Assembly (NCBI GenBank): GCA_902492045.1
Contig: CABUKB010000006.1
Location: 1-64,000, forward strand
Direction of reading: 5' to 3'
DNA: 64,000 bases
Origin: an uncultured Oscillospiraceae bacterium
GTDB lineage: Bacteria > Bacillota > Clostridia > Oscillospirales > Acutalibacteraceae
How positions within the stretch are numbered: the first letter of the stretch is position 1; each line of letters begins with the position of its first letter. Under the pieces are notes generated by a model, which did not search any database, was not told the DNA's origin, and saw nothing but the letters and a program-made list of their open reading frames with translations. Of this stretch, positions 33,920 through 42,353 are shown piece by piece. A program made the position numbers and the translations under genes.

Positions 33920-34972
33920 ATGCGTGAAAAAAAGACGATGGGCTTTGCCGGAATTCTGCTCTTCGGCGGGGCCGCCCTTCTGCTCGCGGCGGTGGTTTCG
34001 GTCGGGGTCGGCAGCACCGTGGTCCCGCTCTCCGATGTCGTAAAGTCGGTGGCGGCCGCCTGTGGTCTGCTGCCGAAGGAGGCGGTGGATCCCGCCGTCT
34101 ATGCGGTGGTCGTTTCCATCCGCCTTCCTCGGGTGCTGTGCGGTCTGTTAGCGGGAAGCGGGCTCGCCCTGTCAGGCGCTGTCATGCAGGGCATTTTCCG
34201 CAATCCCCTGGCCGATCCCGGGCTGCTCGGCGTGTCGGCGGGAGGCGGGTTCGGCGCCCTGCTGTCGATGACGGCCGGTGCCTCTTCCCTGCTTTTTCTG
34301 CCAGGCGCCTCTTTTCTGGGCGCTCTCGCGGCGGTGGGCCTGATCTTATCCGTGTCGGCCGCGGCCGGACGGCGGGGCGGACGGGTCTCCACCGTAACGC
34401 TGGTGATGAGCGGCATGGCGGTCAGCGCCTTGTTTGGCGCCGCCACCTCCCTGCTGTTGTCGGTGTCCAATGAGTATCAAGTGACAGCGTATATGTTTTG
34501 GAGCATGGGGGGCTTGTCCAACCGGCGGTGGGAACACGTGCTGATCATGGCGGTGCCGGTGCTGACCTGTGTGGCGGCGGTGCTGCTGCTTTCCCCCCGG
34601 CTGGATCTGCTGCTGCTCGGAGACGAACAGGCCCGGGCCCTGGGCATCCGCCCAGGGCGGTGGCGCCTATGGTTTATCCTGCTGGCCTCTCTCTGTACCG
34701 CCTGTATTGTCTGCGTGACTGGCCCCATCGGGTTCGTGGGTTTGATGGTGCCGCATATGATGCGGATGCTTACCGGCCCGTCTCACCGGAAGCTCTGTCT
34801 GGCCTCGGTTTTTGCCGGCGGCGTCTTCCTGATGCTCTGCGACAGCTTGGTACGGGGCCTCGCAGGGCTTCAAGGCCGGGAATTTTCGGTCGGAATTGTC
34901 ACCGCCCTGCTTGGCGCCCCGTATTTTCTTTTTCTGCTCTGCTCAAAGAAAAACCGAATGGGCGGGCTGTAA
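33920..34972 (+). CDS. FecCD-family ABC permease (iron-siderophore or cobalamin uptake)
   Basis: A 350-residue permease with about ten membrane helices and the family motifs IRLPRVLCGLLAGSGLALSG, MQGIFRNPLADPGLLGVSAG and GPIGFVGLMVPHMMRML, the last including the ATPase-contact loop. This family imports ferric siderophores, haem or vitamin B12. ATG 33920 follows GAAAGGAGG; in-frame sequence upstream is leader DNA and belongs partly to the divergent T-box. The ATPase follows 28 bp later. No substrate-binding lipoprotein gene is present in the window, so specificity is open. Confidence 0.9.
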   Translation: MREKKTMGFAGILLFGGAALLLAAVVSVGVGSTVVPLSDVVKSVAAACGLLPKEAVDPAVYAVVVSIRLPRVLCGLLAGSGLALSGAVMQGIFRNPLADPGLLGVSAGGGFGALLSMTAGASSLLFLPGASFLGALAAVGLILSVSAAAGRRGGRVSTVTLVMSGMAVSALFGAATSLLLSVSNEYQVTAYMFWSMGGLSNRRWEHVLIMAVPVLTCVAAVLLLSPRLDLLLLGDEQARALGIRPGRWRLWFILLASLCTACIVCVTGPIGFVGLMVPHMMRMLTGPSHRKLCLASVFAGGVFLMLCDSLVRGLAGLQGREFSVGIVTALLGAPYFLFLLCSKKNRMGGL

Positions 34973-35000
34973 AACCGTGCAAAAAAAGGGGATGACCGGG

Positions 35001-35774
35001 ATGCTGGAAGCCAAACACGTCGTATACACGGTTCAATCCGCTGCCGGAGAACCGGTGCCCATCCTGCGGGGCGTGGATTTCCGGGCGGAGACCGGGGCCC
35101 TGACCGGCATCGTCGGACCCAATGGCTCCGGAAAAACTACCCTGCTGCGGGCTTTGGCCGGACTGCTTCCGGCACAGGGCACGATCCTTCTGGACGGCAT
35201 CTCCATTCCTGCCTGTCCCCCCCGGAAACTGGCACGGAAAATCGCGTATATGCATCAGGACACGGCGGTGCCGTTCGATTTTACTGCCGCTCAGGTGGTC
35301 GCAATGGGGCGCAGCCCCTGGATCGGGGCGGTCTCGGTCCCTTCCCCCTCCGATCCCCAGGTGGCCCGAGCCATGGAATTGACCGGCTGTTCCATGTTCG
35401 CATCCCGTCCGATCAGCCGCTTGTCGGGCGGAGAACGGCAGCGGGTGATGCTTGCCCGGGCTCTGGCTCAAGACACCCCCTGCCTTCTGCTTGACGAGCC
35501 AACAGCCAGTCTGGACATCCGCCATGCTTATGAGGTGTTTCAGATTTGCCGGAAAGCGGCGGCGAATGGGCATCTTGTGACGGCGGTATTGCATGATCTG
35601 CGTCAGGCGGCTCGCTTCTGCTCCCGCCTTTTTTTGATGAAAGAGGGACTGGTCATCGCCGCCGGGCCGCCGGAGGAGGTCCTGACCCCGGAAAGAATCC
35701 GGGAGGCGTATGGGGTGGAAACGCTGGTCTTCCGGAATCCCGTGGGGGAATGGGATTACACCGTCCGGACATAG
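35001..35774 (+). CDS. FecE/BtuD-type ABC ATPase
   Basis: A 257-residue ATPase with Walker A GPNGSGKTT (39-47), MGRSPWIG in the typical helical loop of siderophore/B12 ATPases, signature RLSGGERQRVMLARALAQ, Walker B LLLDEPTASLD and switch His in VLHDLRQAARFC. It powers the preceding permease. Start ATG 35001 is nine bases after AAGGGG; the ATG at 34992 is too near. The gene ends about 60 bp before the left end of the composite mobile region, which might have separated it from further genes. Confidence 0.9.
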   Translation: MLEAKHVVYTVQSAAGEPVPILRGVDFRAETGALTGIVGPNGSGKTTLLRALAGLLPAQGTILLDGISIPACPPRKLARKIAYMHQDTAVPFDFTAAQVVAMGRSPWIGAVSVPSPSDPQVARAMELTGCSMFASRPISRLSGGERQRVMLARALAQDTPCLLLDEPTASLDIRHAYEVFQICRKAAANGHLVTAVLHDLRQAARFCSRLFLMKEGLVIAAGPPEEVLTPERIREAYGVETLVFRNPVGEWDYTVRT

Positions 35775-35835
35775 ACGTTTTCCGCCTCCAAGCCCGACGG
35801 TGTCCCGTACAGGATAAGAGCTGGTTTTATTATTA

Positions 35836-35990
35836 AAAATAGTATTTGATTTTGCGTTGTCAAAAATCCTATGCCTATGAAAAGCCTTGCAAATACTGAC
35901 TTTTTTGCAGATTAAGACACTCAAAACAACAATGATTTTTGCTGTTTTGGTGCCCAAATTGCACCCTAATTTCTTGTGATGGTATAAAAC
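35836..35990 (+). repeat. Left-end repeat LE, copy 1
   Basis: Begins AAAATAGTATTTGATTTTG, contains AATGATTTTTGCTGT and the tandem pair TGGTGCCCAAATTGCACCC, and ends near GGTATAAAAC. It aligns over its whole length with 48078-48233. Confidence 0.65.
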
Positions 35991-36161
35991 GATACGAGCA
36001 AATACAGGGAGATACCATTCGTGCAAATAGGAAAAGAATAGAGAAATTCATATATGTATGCTACAATTTTAAGCAGATAAATTAACAAATTTGAATTTGA
36101 AAACCACACTTTTATAAGTGGTTATTGTCCGTCATAGGGCTTCAATAAAATCCTCCAGAAA

Positions 36162-36180
36162 CCTTGAAAATAAAGGATTT
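36162..36180 (+). repeat. Candidate attL of the inner element
   Basis: CCTTGAAAATAAAGGATTT, four differences from 46816-46834 over 19 bases, same orientation. Confidence 0.4.
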
Positions 36181-36297
36181 ATCGCAATGTGTTCACCTTA
36201 TCCCTTTATATGATTTCACACAAGCTTACTCTTTCCCTGACTGCTTATAAGGGCAAAATTAAGGGCAAGAAAATCTCATAACAAGATATAACAAAGT

Positions 36298-36328
36298 GTG
36301 GCAATCGGAGAACTGTGACATATGTGCG
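36298..36328 (+). repeat. Inverted copy of integrase leader sequence
   Basis: GTGGCAATCGG plus CTGTGACATAT, the reverse complement of blocks at 45393-45416 with slightly different spacing. It lies 36 bp before TnpV. Confidence 0.5.
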
Positions 36329-36363
36329 AATATATTATAACGTTATAACGGAGGACTTTTTTA

Positions 36364-36744
36364 ATGGACAAGTATATTTATGATGAAAGCAACGGTCTTT
36401 GGTATGAGTTGCAGGGAGATTACTATATTCCTTGCCTTACTTTACCAGCCGAAAAAGAAAACAAGCCTATCGGCTTATGGGGGCAGAGGCATTTGCGGTA
36501 TCTCAAAGAATATAAGAGAGTAACTTATACAACGCTTCTAACAAACGGAACGCTGAACGGCTATCTTGTCGATATTGACGAGCAAGCGCAGGATATGTTT
36601 TCTCGGTTGATAAAGCAGATGGCAGCAAAAGAAGGTATAACGGAAATGCTCAAAGTTGAAAATCAAATGTTATGGATACAAAGAATGGGAAATATCCAAA
36701 TCAGAGCAAGAGAAATTATCAATACAGAATTGATTTTCAATTAG
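36364..36744 (+). CDS. tnpV: Transposon-encoded protein TnpV
   Basis: A 126-residue protein with the TnpV pattern: NGLWYELQGDYYIPCLTLP, GLWGQRHLRYLKEYKRVTY, NGYLVDIDEQAQDMF and an end AREIINTELIFN. TnpV was first seen in Tn4451 and occurs in many clostridial mobile elements; its role is not known. ATG 36364 follows GGAGGA. It stands alone at the left end, preceded by a perfect 14-bp palindrome that could be an operator. Confidence 0.9.
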   Translation: MDKYIYDESNGLWYELQGDYYIPCLTLPAEKENKPIGLWGQRHLRYLKEYKRVTYTTLLTNGTLNGYLVDIDEQAQDMFSRLIKQMAAKEGITEMLKVENQMLWIQRMGNIQIRAREIINTELIFN

Positions 36745-36807
36745 TGTTTTAAGGCGGCAAGGAAAATCCTTGCCGCTGTTTTTGAAGAAATGTCAATACT
36801 TATACTC

Positions 36808-36836
36808 TTGACAAACAGGACAAAACTTGCTACACT
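36808..36836 (+). promoter_or_regulatory. Promoter of the MarR cargo operon
   Basis: TTGACA (36808-36813), 17-bp spacer, TACACT (36831-36836). Transcription start near 36843. Confidence 0.7.
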
Positions 36837-36842
36837 AACAAT

Positions 36843-36873
36843 AGTCAATAAATTGACTGTACGGTAATTGACT
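36843..36873. promoter_or_regulatory. Predicted MarR operator
   Basis: AGTCAAT (36843-36849) and ATTGACT (36852-36858) form a perfect inverted repeat at the expected transcription start, and a third ATTGACT half-site is at 36867-36873. Position fits autorepression by the MarR protein encoded next. Confidence 0.65.
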
Positions 36874-36881
36874 TTAGGGAG

Positions 36882-37355
36882 GTGGTTGATATAACAAAGG
36901 AAACCAAGAAAAACGCATATCTATATTGCAAATTTCGGGATGAGCAGTTTGCATTGTATGATGCGTATGCCAAACGCCACGGAATGTTGATGAAAACACT
37001 GTTAGTAGTTAACGTTTTATATTATGACGATTTCTATGACAAGGGCGGCGTGACACAGATGGAAATTTGTCAGCGCACCTTTCAGTCCAAACAGACAGTC
37101 AATTTGATTATTAAAAATCTTTTAAACGAAGCATATGTAACGGTTGAGGAACGCAAAGGAAATAAGCGGGAGAAAATAGTACGGATAACCGAAGCAGGCA
37201 AAGTTTACTGTGAAAAGGTTGTCCGCCACATCACATGGGCTGAAGATACAGCAATGTCTATGTTTACACAAGAGGAGCAAAAACAGCTGATAGACCTATC
37301 ACGAACATTTACAAAAAATCTCACTGAACTTATCAACAGGGAAGCGGAGGATTGA
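36882..37355 (+). CDS. MarR-family transcriptional regulator
   Basis: A 157-residue winged-helix regulator: N-terminal dimer helix (about 1-35), recognition region TQMEICQRTFQSKQTVNLIIKN (first part of the helix-turn-helix, about 65-90), a wing with VEERKGNKREKIVRITEAG, and C-terminal helices. MarR proteins usually repress their own operon until a small molecule binds. The open frame begins at GTG 36882, inside the GGGAGGTGG ribosome site; the true start could be slightly downstream at a non-standard codon. It heads a tight operon (3-bp gap to the nitroreductase). Confidence 0.85.
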   Translation: MVDITKETKKNAYLYCKFRDEQFALYDAYAKRHGMLMKTLLVVNVLYYDDFYDKGGVTQMEICQRTFQSKQTVNLIIKNLLNEAYVTVEERKGNKREKIVRITEAGKVYCEKVVRHITWAEDTAMSMFTQEEQKQLIDLSRTFTKNLTELINREAED

Positions 37356-37358
37356 ACT

Positions 37359-37985
37359 ATGGAACTTTATGAAGCAATCAACAAAAGAAAAACGACAAGG
37401 GAATTTTTAGATACAAAAGTTGATTTTGAGATTATCAAAAGAATTTTAGAGGCGGGCAACAAAGCGCCCACTTGGGATCATAACCGCAACTGGCAGTATA
37501 TCGTCCTCAGAACCGATGAGGAAAAGGAATTTGCCTTTCCCGAAGCGAAGAAAATCGCCGATAAATTCGACGCAGACCGATACCTCAATATGCCCCGCCC
37601 CTATCCCATAACTTTAGGACAGAAAATGTACGGCTACGCTATGCCGAAGCAGTTTACAATGCTCAAGGATGCCCCTTATGTAATAATCCCCGTGTTTAAA
37701 TCCAAGCAGTTGAACGGCGAATATGTTTCAAAGCTAAATCCTTTTGCTACTATATGGTGTGTCATAGAAAATATCTTTTTGGCAGCTACGGCAGAGGGGT
37801 TGTCCTGCTCCATGCGCATACCGCTGAACGAGGAACACGACACGGTGAAGAAAAGGCTTAAAGTGCCGCCGACCTATATGATACCTGTGTTTATAGGTAT
37901 TGGTTATGCAAATCCCGATGAAGTGCAGTTAGAGCAATATAATCCCGACATAGACAAGCAAATACGCTTTGGAAGATGGAAATGA
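37359..37985 (+). CDS. Nitroreductase-family flavoprotein
   Basis: A 208-residue FMN enzyme of the nitroreductase fold, starting ELYEAINKRKTTREF with the usual Arg-rich FMN phosphate site and continuing ILEAGNKAPTWDHNRNWQY. The C-terminal part has IENIFLAATAEGLSCSMRIP and IPVFIGIGYANP. The physiological substrate is unknown; relatives reduce nitro compounds, quinones or act in natural-product tailoring. ATG 37359 is three bases after the MarR stop and its end overlaps the next gene. Confidence 0.85.
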   Translation: MELYEAINKRKTTREFLDTKVDFEIIKRILEAGNKAPTWDHNRNWQYIVLRTDEEKEFAFPEAKKIADKFDADRYLNMPRPYPITLGQKMYGYAMPKQFTMLKDAPYVIIPVFKSKQLNGEYVSKLNPFATIWCVIENIFLAATAEGLSCSMRIPLNEEHDTVKKRLKVPPTYMIPVFIGIGYANPDEVQLEQYNPDIDKQIRFGRWK

Positions 37986-38665
37986 TAACGGCTAAAATAT
38001 TCAATATCGAAAACCGCACCGTTGAAATCTATGCATGCACGGAACAAGATAAGCCTGTAATATATTTCAATAATTACGATAAAAGCGGCAGATCCGTTTA
38101 TCGTGCATTAAAGGAAATAACAGACAAAGATTTTTCACTCGTCGTAATCGGCAATTTGAATTGGGATGGCGATATGACGCCGTATGCAATACCGCCTATA
38201 TCCCCAAACGATACACCGTGTTCGGGCGAAGCGGATGAATATTTGCGTATTCTTACAGAGAAAATTATTCCTGCGTCAGAAGAGCATATACAAGGAAAAC
38301 CCGAATGGCGAGCAATAACAGGCTATTCTCTTGCAGGGCTGTTTGCGATATATTCGCTCTACAAAACGGATATATTCTCTCGTGCGGCAAGTATGTCGGG
38401 TTCGCTGTGGTATCCTGATTTTAAAGAATACATTTTTAATCACGAATTAAAACAAATGCCCGATTATATTTATTTTTCGCTTGGAAACAAGGAAAGCAAA
38501 ACAAGAAATCCGTACTTGAAAACCGTGCAGGAAAACACCGAGCAAATCGAGTGTTACTACGCTCAAAAGAATATCCACACTGTTTTTGAACTGAACGAAG
38601 GCAATCACTTCAAAGATTGCGCTTTACGTTCGGCAAAAGGTATCAAATGGATATTGGAAAATTAA
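37982..38665 (+). CDS. Alpha/beta-hydrolase esterase (IroE/Fes-like fold)
   Basis: A 227-residue hydrolase with the nucleophile elbow GYSLAGLFA (Ser near residue 115), acid region in SLGNKESKTRNP and catalytic His in ELNEGNHFKDCALR. The pattern resembles enterobactin esterase-type (IroE/Fes) proteins, which cut esters of peptidic siderophores, but other esters are possible. ATG 37982 overlaps the nitroreductase stop (ATGA), and an ATG six bases earlier is also in frame. It stands directly before a free-standing adenylation enzyme. Confidence 0.75.
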   Translation: MITAKIFNIENRTVEIYACTEQDKPVIYFNNYDKSGRSVYRALKEITDKDFSLVVIGNLNWDGDMTPYAIPPISPNDTPCSGEADEYLRILTEKIIPASEEHIQGKPEWRAITGYSLAGLFAIYSLYKTDIFSRAASMSGSLWYPDFKEYIFNHELKQMPDYIYFSLGNKESKTRNPYLKTVQENTEQIECYYAQKNIHTVFELNEGNHFKDCALRSAKGIKWILEN

Positions 38666-38678
38666 CAGGAGACTATTT

Positions 38679-40157
38679 ATGGAAAAAACTATTTATGCTA
38701 TGTTTGAAAATGCTGTAGCAAAATATACAAACAAAACAGCGATTATCGAAAACGACAGAACATTGACTTTCGGACAACTTTCCGAATTAGTCGATTTAAT
38801 TGCGGGAAGTTTTCCCGAAAAGATAACGAGTATCGGAATCGTTATGAGTCACTGTGCGGAAATGATAGCGGCGATATTGGCTGTACTCAAATGCGGCGCA
38901 AGATATATTCCCGCCGAGCCGAACTTCCCAACGGGCAGAATACAATATATGATGAAAGAAGCAAATGTAGATTTTATTTTAACAGAAAAAGTGTTTGACA
39001 ATAAATTAAAAGGATTCGATACAAACATTTTCGATTGCTCTATCTGCGGACTTGAAACGCCTACGGTAAAAACAGTAAATACGGCAAAGGAAAATTCGCC
39101 CGCTTATGTTCTTTATACTTCGGGAACGACAGGCAAACCGAAAGGCGTTTGTGTTACAAACGGGAACGTCTGCCACTATGTGGAAGCGTTTACAAACGAA
39201 TTCTGCCCTACGGAAAAAGACATAATGCTGCAATACTCGGTATGCTCGTTCGATATTTTCGTTGAAGAAGTATTTACAAGCCTGTTAAACGGTGCAGCTC
39301 TGGCTATTCCGTCCGACGAAGATAAACAGGACATCCGTTCGCTTATGGCATTTGTGGAAAAACATAAGATAACAATGTTGAGCGGCTTTCCGTACCTTTT
39401 AGCGGAAATGAACCACTTACACGAAATACCGTCTTGCCTGCGCTTACTCATAAGCGGCGGCGACGTTTTGCGTAGCGCATACATAAGCAATCTTTTGGGA
39501 AAAGCGGAAATTTATAATACCTACGGACCGTCAGAAACGACGGTGTGTGCCTCCTACTTCCGTTGCACGGCTGATAGCGTATTATCCGACGGAACATACC
39601 CTATCGGAACGGCGGTAAAAAATACCCGTATTAAAATTTTAGATAAATACGGAAAAGAATTACCGCACGGCGAAACAGGCGAAATCTGTATTTACGGTAA
39701 TGGTGTATCGCTCGGCTATATAGGCGATCACACCGAAGAAAATAAAGCGTTTGCAACGACGGATAGCGGCGAAAGATATTACCGCAGCGGCGATTTGGGA
39801 TATATTCTGCCCGACGGAAATATTGCTTTCTTACATAGAAAAGACAATCAAATTATGATACTCGGAAAGCGTGTTGAAGTTGCCGAAGTAGAAGCACGAC
39901 TCTACCAATGCAACGGCGTTGAACAAGCGGTAGTCCGTGCGTTTATCGACGAAGACGGACTCAGCTTTATGACGGCGTATATCGTTCCGTCAGATAACAA
40001 TGTTAAAGTATCGCAAATACGCAAAGAACTTGCCGAACATTTAACAGCATTTATGATACCAGAATTTATGATTAAAATGCCGAGCATTCCGCTTAACAGT
40101 AACGGCAAACCCGATACAGCAAAATTACCCGTCGTTATGAAAGCAGGTGCGCTATGA
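38679..40157 (+). CDS. Free-standing NRPS-type adenylation enzyme
   Basis: A 492-residue AMP-forming ligase with nearly all adenylation cores: A3 LYTSGTTGKPKGV, A4 SFDIFVEEVF, A5 NTYGPSETTVC, A7 YRSGDLGY, A8 KDNQIMILGKRVEVAEVE and A10 SNGKPDTAKLP with the catalytic Lys. The Asp of the A4 FD pair, which holds the amino group of amino-acid substrates, is kept, suggesting an alpha-amino acid is activated. No carrier-protein or condensation domain is present here or nearby. It starts 14 bp after the esterase and overlaps the acetyltransferase gene. Acceptor and product are unknown. Confidence 0.85.
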   Translation: MEKTIYAMFENAVAKYTNKTAIIENDRTLTFGQLSELVDLIAGSFPEKITSIGIVMSHCAEMIAAILAVLKCGARYIPAEPNFPTGRIQYMMKEANVDFILTEKVFDNKLKGFDTNIFDCSICGLETPTVKTVNTAKENSPAYVLYTSGTTGKPKGVCVTNGNVCHYVEAFTNEFCPTEKDIMLQYSVCSFDIFVEEVFTSLLNGAALAIPSDEDKQDIRSLMAFVEKHKITMLSGFPYLLAEMNHLHEIPSCLRLLISGGDVLRSAYISNLLGKAEIYNTYGPSETTVCASYFRCTADSVLSDGTYPIGTAVKNTRIKILDKYGKELPHGETGEICIYGNGVSLGYIGDHTEENKAFATTDSGERYYRSGDLGYILPDGNIAFLHRKDNQIMILGKRVEVAEVEARLYQCNGVEQAVVRAFIDEDGLSFMTAYIVPSDNNVKVSQIRKELAEHLTAFMIPEFMIKMPSIPLNSNGKPDTAKLPVVMKAGAL

Positions 40158-40615
40158 TGGAAATTAAAAAAGCAACAATAGAGGATATAGATACGCTTAT
40201 GTCTTGGCGTATGGAAGTTTTGCACGACGTGTTTTCTATTGAAGAAAATTCGGATATGTCCGAACTCAGAGCAAACAACCATGCATACTATTTGAATGCC
40301 ATACCAAACGGAGAGCATATTGCCTGTTTTGCTTGCATTGACGGAGAAATCGTAGGTTGCGGCGGTATATGTATTTACCGGGAAATGCCTTCGCCCGATA
40401 ATAAAAACGGTTTGTGTGCCTATCTTATGAATATCTATACCCATCCTATGTTCCGTAAACAGGGCGTGGCGAAAGCAGTTGTAAATTGGCTAATAGAGCA
40501 AGCAAAGCAAAAAGAAATCACCAAAATATATTTGGAAACTTCCGATCAAGCTCGCTCACTTTATTCGTCTTTAAGCTTTTCGGATATGAAAGGCTATATG
40601 AAATTGGAAATATAA
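40154..40615 (+). CDS. GNAT family N-acetyltransferase
   Basis: A 153-residue acetyltransferase: MEIKKATIEDIDTLMSWRME at the start and the acetyl-CoA loop HPMFRKQGVAKAVVNWL (R/Q-x-x-G-x-A) near 105-115, ending with ETSDQARSLYSSLSF. The start ATG 40154 overlaps the stop of the adenylation gene. It may acetylate the product or substrate of the adenylation enzyme; this is inference from the operon only. Confidence 0.82.
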   Translation: MMEIKKATIEDIDTLMSWRMEVLHDVFSIEENSDMSELRANNHAYYLNAIPNGEHIACFACIDGEIVGCGGICIYREMPSPDNKNGLCAYLMNIYTHPMFRKQGVAKAVVNWLIEQAKQKEITKIYLETSDQARSLYSSLSFSDMKGYMKLEI

Positions 40616-40625
40616 AGGAGCTGTT

Positions 40626-41525
40626 ATGGACGATATTATCATAAATAAAGTGGGTACCAAGACTATTCTCACTAAATCCAATTTACCTATCAGCGATTAT
40701 TCGGTAAATCCCTACATTGGGTGTACGCACGCTTGCAAGTATTGTTATGCGAGTTTTATGAAACGATTTACGGGACATACCGAAGATTGGGGAAGATTCT
40801 TAGACGTAAAATATTGGGATGAGATAAAAAATCCACAGAAATACGACAGCAAAGAATTTTTTGTCGGCTCTGTAACCGACCCCTATAACCCTCAGGAAGA
40901 AATCTATATGCGTACCCGTGCACTTTTGGAGCAGTTGCAGGGAAGCAAAGCAAAAATTACCATTCAAACGAAATCTGACCTTGTTTTAAGGGATATAGAA
41001 CTTATAAAATCTTTGCCGAATGCAAGAGTCGGCATAAGCATAAACACCCTTGACGAAACGTTCAAGGACGATATGGACAAGGCTGTTTCTATCGAACGGC
41101 GGCTTGCTACAATGAAATTTTTTCATGACGCAGGCGTTCGCACTGCCTGTTTTATCTCCCCGATTTTTCCCGGCATTACCGATGTCAAGGCGATAATTGA
41201 ACGGGCGAAGAAACAATGCAATTTGATATGGCTTGAAAATCTAAATCTGCGTGGCAGCTATAAAGCGGTCATTATGAATTATATCAAAGAGAAATATCCT
41301 GCTTTGCTGCCACTGTATCAGGATATTTATAATCGAGGTAATCGCAGTTATTGGGAAATTCTCGACGCAGAACTAAAAGAATATGCTGCCGAAATCGGTC
41401 TTGACTATGTTACGAATGATGACAGTATGAGCTGTTCTTTTGACGCTCCGCCTGTGATTGTTAATTATTTCTATCACAGCGAAATCAAAAAATCAGCAAG
41501 AAAAGGCGGTGACAATAATGCCTGA
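40626..41525 (+). CDS. Radical SAM mobile pair protein B-like
   Basis: A 299-residue radical SAM protein of the SplB/COG1533 type with cluster motif CTHACKYC (Cys 32, 36, 39), FVGSVTDPYNPQEE and the later FISPIFPGITD. It closely matches the pattern of proteins called radical SAM mobile pair protein B, found on Firmicute mobile elements, normally next to a second radical SAM partner (protein A). No partner A is visible here. ATG 40626 follows AAAGGAG. The gene overlaps the Fpg-type glycosylase gene by 8 bp, hinting at a DNA-related job. Confidence 0.82.
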   Translation: MDDIIINKVGTKTILTKSNLPISDYSVNPYIGCTHACKYCYASFMKRFTGHTEDWGRFLDVKYWDEIKNPQKYDSKEFFVGSVTDPYNPQEEIYMRTRALLEQLQGSKAKITIQTKSDLVLRDIELIKSLPNARVGISINTLDETFKDDMDKAVSIERRLATMKFFHDAGVRTACFISPIFPGITDVKAIIERAKKQCNLIWLENLNLRGSYKAVIMNYIKEKYPALLPLYQDIYNRGNRSYWEILDAELKEYAAEIGLDYVTNDDSMSCSFDAPPVIVNYFYHSEIKKSARKGGDNNA

Positions 41526-42342
41526 GCTTCCTGAAATAGAAACGATAAAAAATGTAATTGAACCGCAGATAAAAGGGCTTGTTATCAAAAAAATTACTGT
41601 CAATCGCTCAGAAGTTATCGCACAGCCGAAGGATGATGAATTTTGCAAAGCTGTTACGGGTCATGAAATATCTGATATGACGCGCAGGGGAAAGTTTTTA
41701 ATACTTCATTTGAAAAATGAAAGCAGGATCATCCTGCATTTGCGGATGACAGGCTGCCTGCTTGTTACACCGTCCGACTATCCAATGGAAAAGCACACGC
41801 ATATCATTTTTCATCTAAGCGGCGGAAAGGAACTGCGATTTTCAGATACCCGCCGTTTCGGGCGTTTTTGGCTGATACGAAAGGGCGAAAAAGATACATA
41901 CAGCGGAATCGGTAAATTGGGGCTTGAACCGCTGTCTCGTGAGTGTAACGCTGAATATCTGAAAAGCAAATTCGGAAAGCGAAAAAAGAAAATCAAAGAG
42001 TGTCTGCTTGACCAAAGCGTGATTGCGGGAATCGGCAATATCTATTCCGATGAGATCCTGTTTCTAGCAAAAATTTGTCCTGCTCGTTCCGCTGGCAGCT
42101 TAACAGAGAAAGAATGGGAACGACTTGCCGAGATGATTCCCGAATGTCTATCCTACTTTATCGAGAAGAATCATATTGAGCAGGAGGATTACCTTCAAAC
42201 GAAAGGGCAGGACTATCGCAACACGCCCTTTTTGCAGGTGTACGGTCACGCTGGCGAGTCTTGCCCAAACTGTGGCGAAACACTTGTCCGTGTTGTAATC
42301 AGCGGCAGGAGCAGCGTATATTGTCCGAATTGTCAGAAGTAA
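41518..42342 (+). CDS. Fpg/Nei-family DNA glycosylase
   Basis: A 274-residue formamidopyrimidine-DNA glycosylase-like enzyme. It begins MPELPEIE with the catalytic Pro2 and Glu3, has the Lys of MTRRGKFLI, the H2TH region SVIAGIGNIYSDEILF and a complete C-terminal zinc finger CPNC...CPNC near 245-270. It removes oxidised purines from DNA. ATG 41518 overlaps the radical SAM stop; the longer in-frame start lies inside that gene. It is unusual as cargo in a mobilizable element and is likely distinct from the housekeeping mutM. Confidence 0.88.
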   Translation: MPELPEIETIKNVIEPQIKGLVIKKITVNRSEVIAQPKDDEFCKAVTGHEISDMTRRGKFLILHLKNESRIILHLRMTGCLLVTPSDYPMEKHTHIIFHLSGGKELRFSDTRRFGRFWLIRKGEKDTYSGIGKLGLEPLSRECNAEYLKSKFGKRKKKIKECLLDQSVIAGIGNIYSDEILFLAKICPARSAGSLTEKEWERLAEMIPECLSYFIEKNHIEQEDYLQTKGQDYRNTPFLQVYGHAGESCPNCGETLVRVVISGRSSVYCPNCQK

Positions 42343-42353
42343 GGAGATTGGAA

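Larger units (their letters stand above)
35991..36363. other. Non-coding left part of the mobile region
   Basis: Holds a small hairpin AACCAC / GTGGTT (36102-36123), the candidate left attachment site of the inner element (36162-36180), tandem AAGGGCAA repeats at 36248-36273, an inverted copy of the integrase leader sequence at 36298-36328 and a perfect palindrome TTATAACGTTATAA at 36335-36348 just before the TnpV ribosome site (possible operator). Confidence 0.5.
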
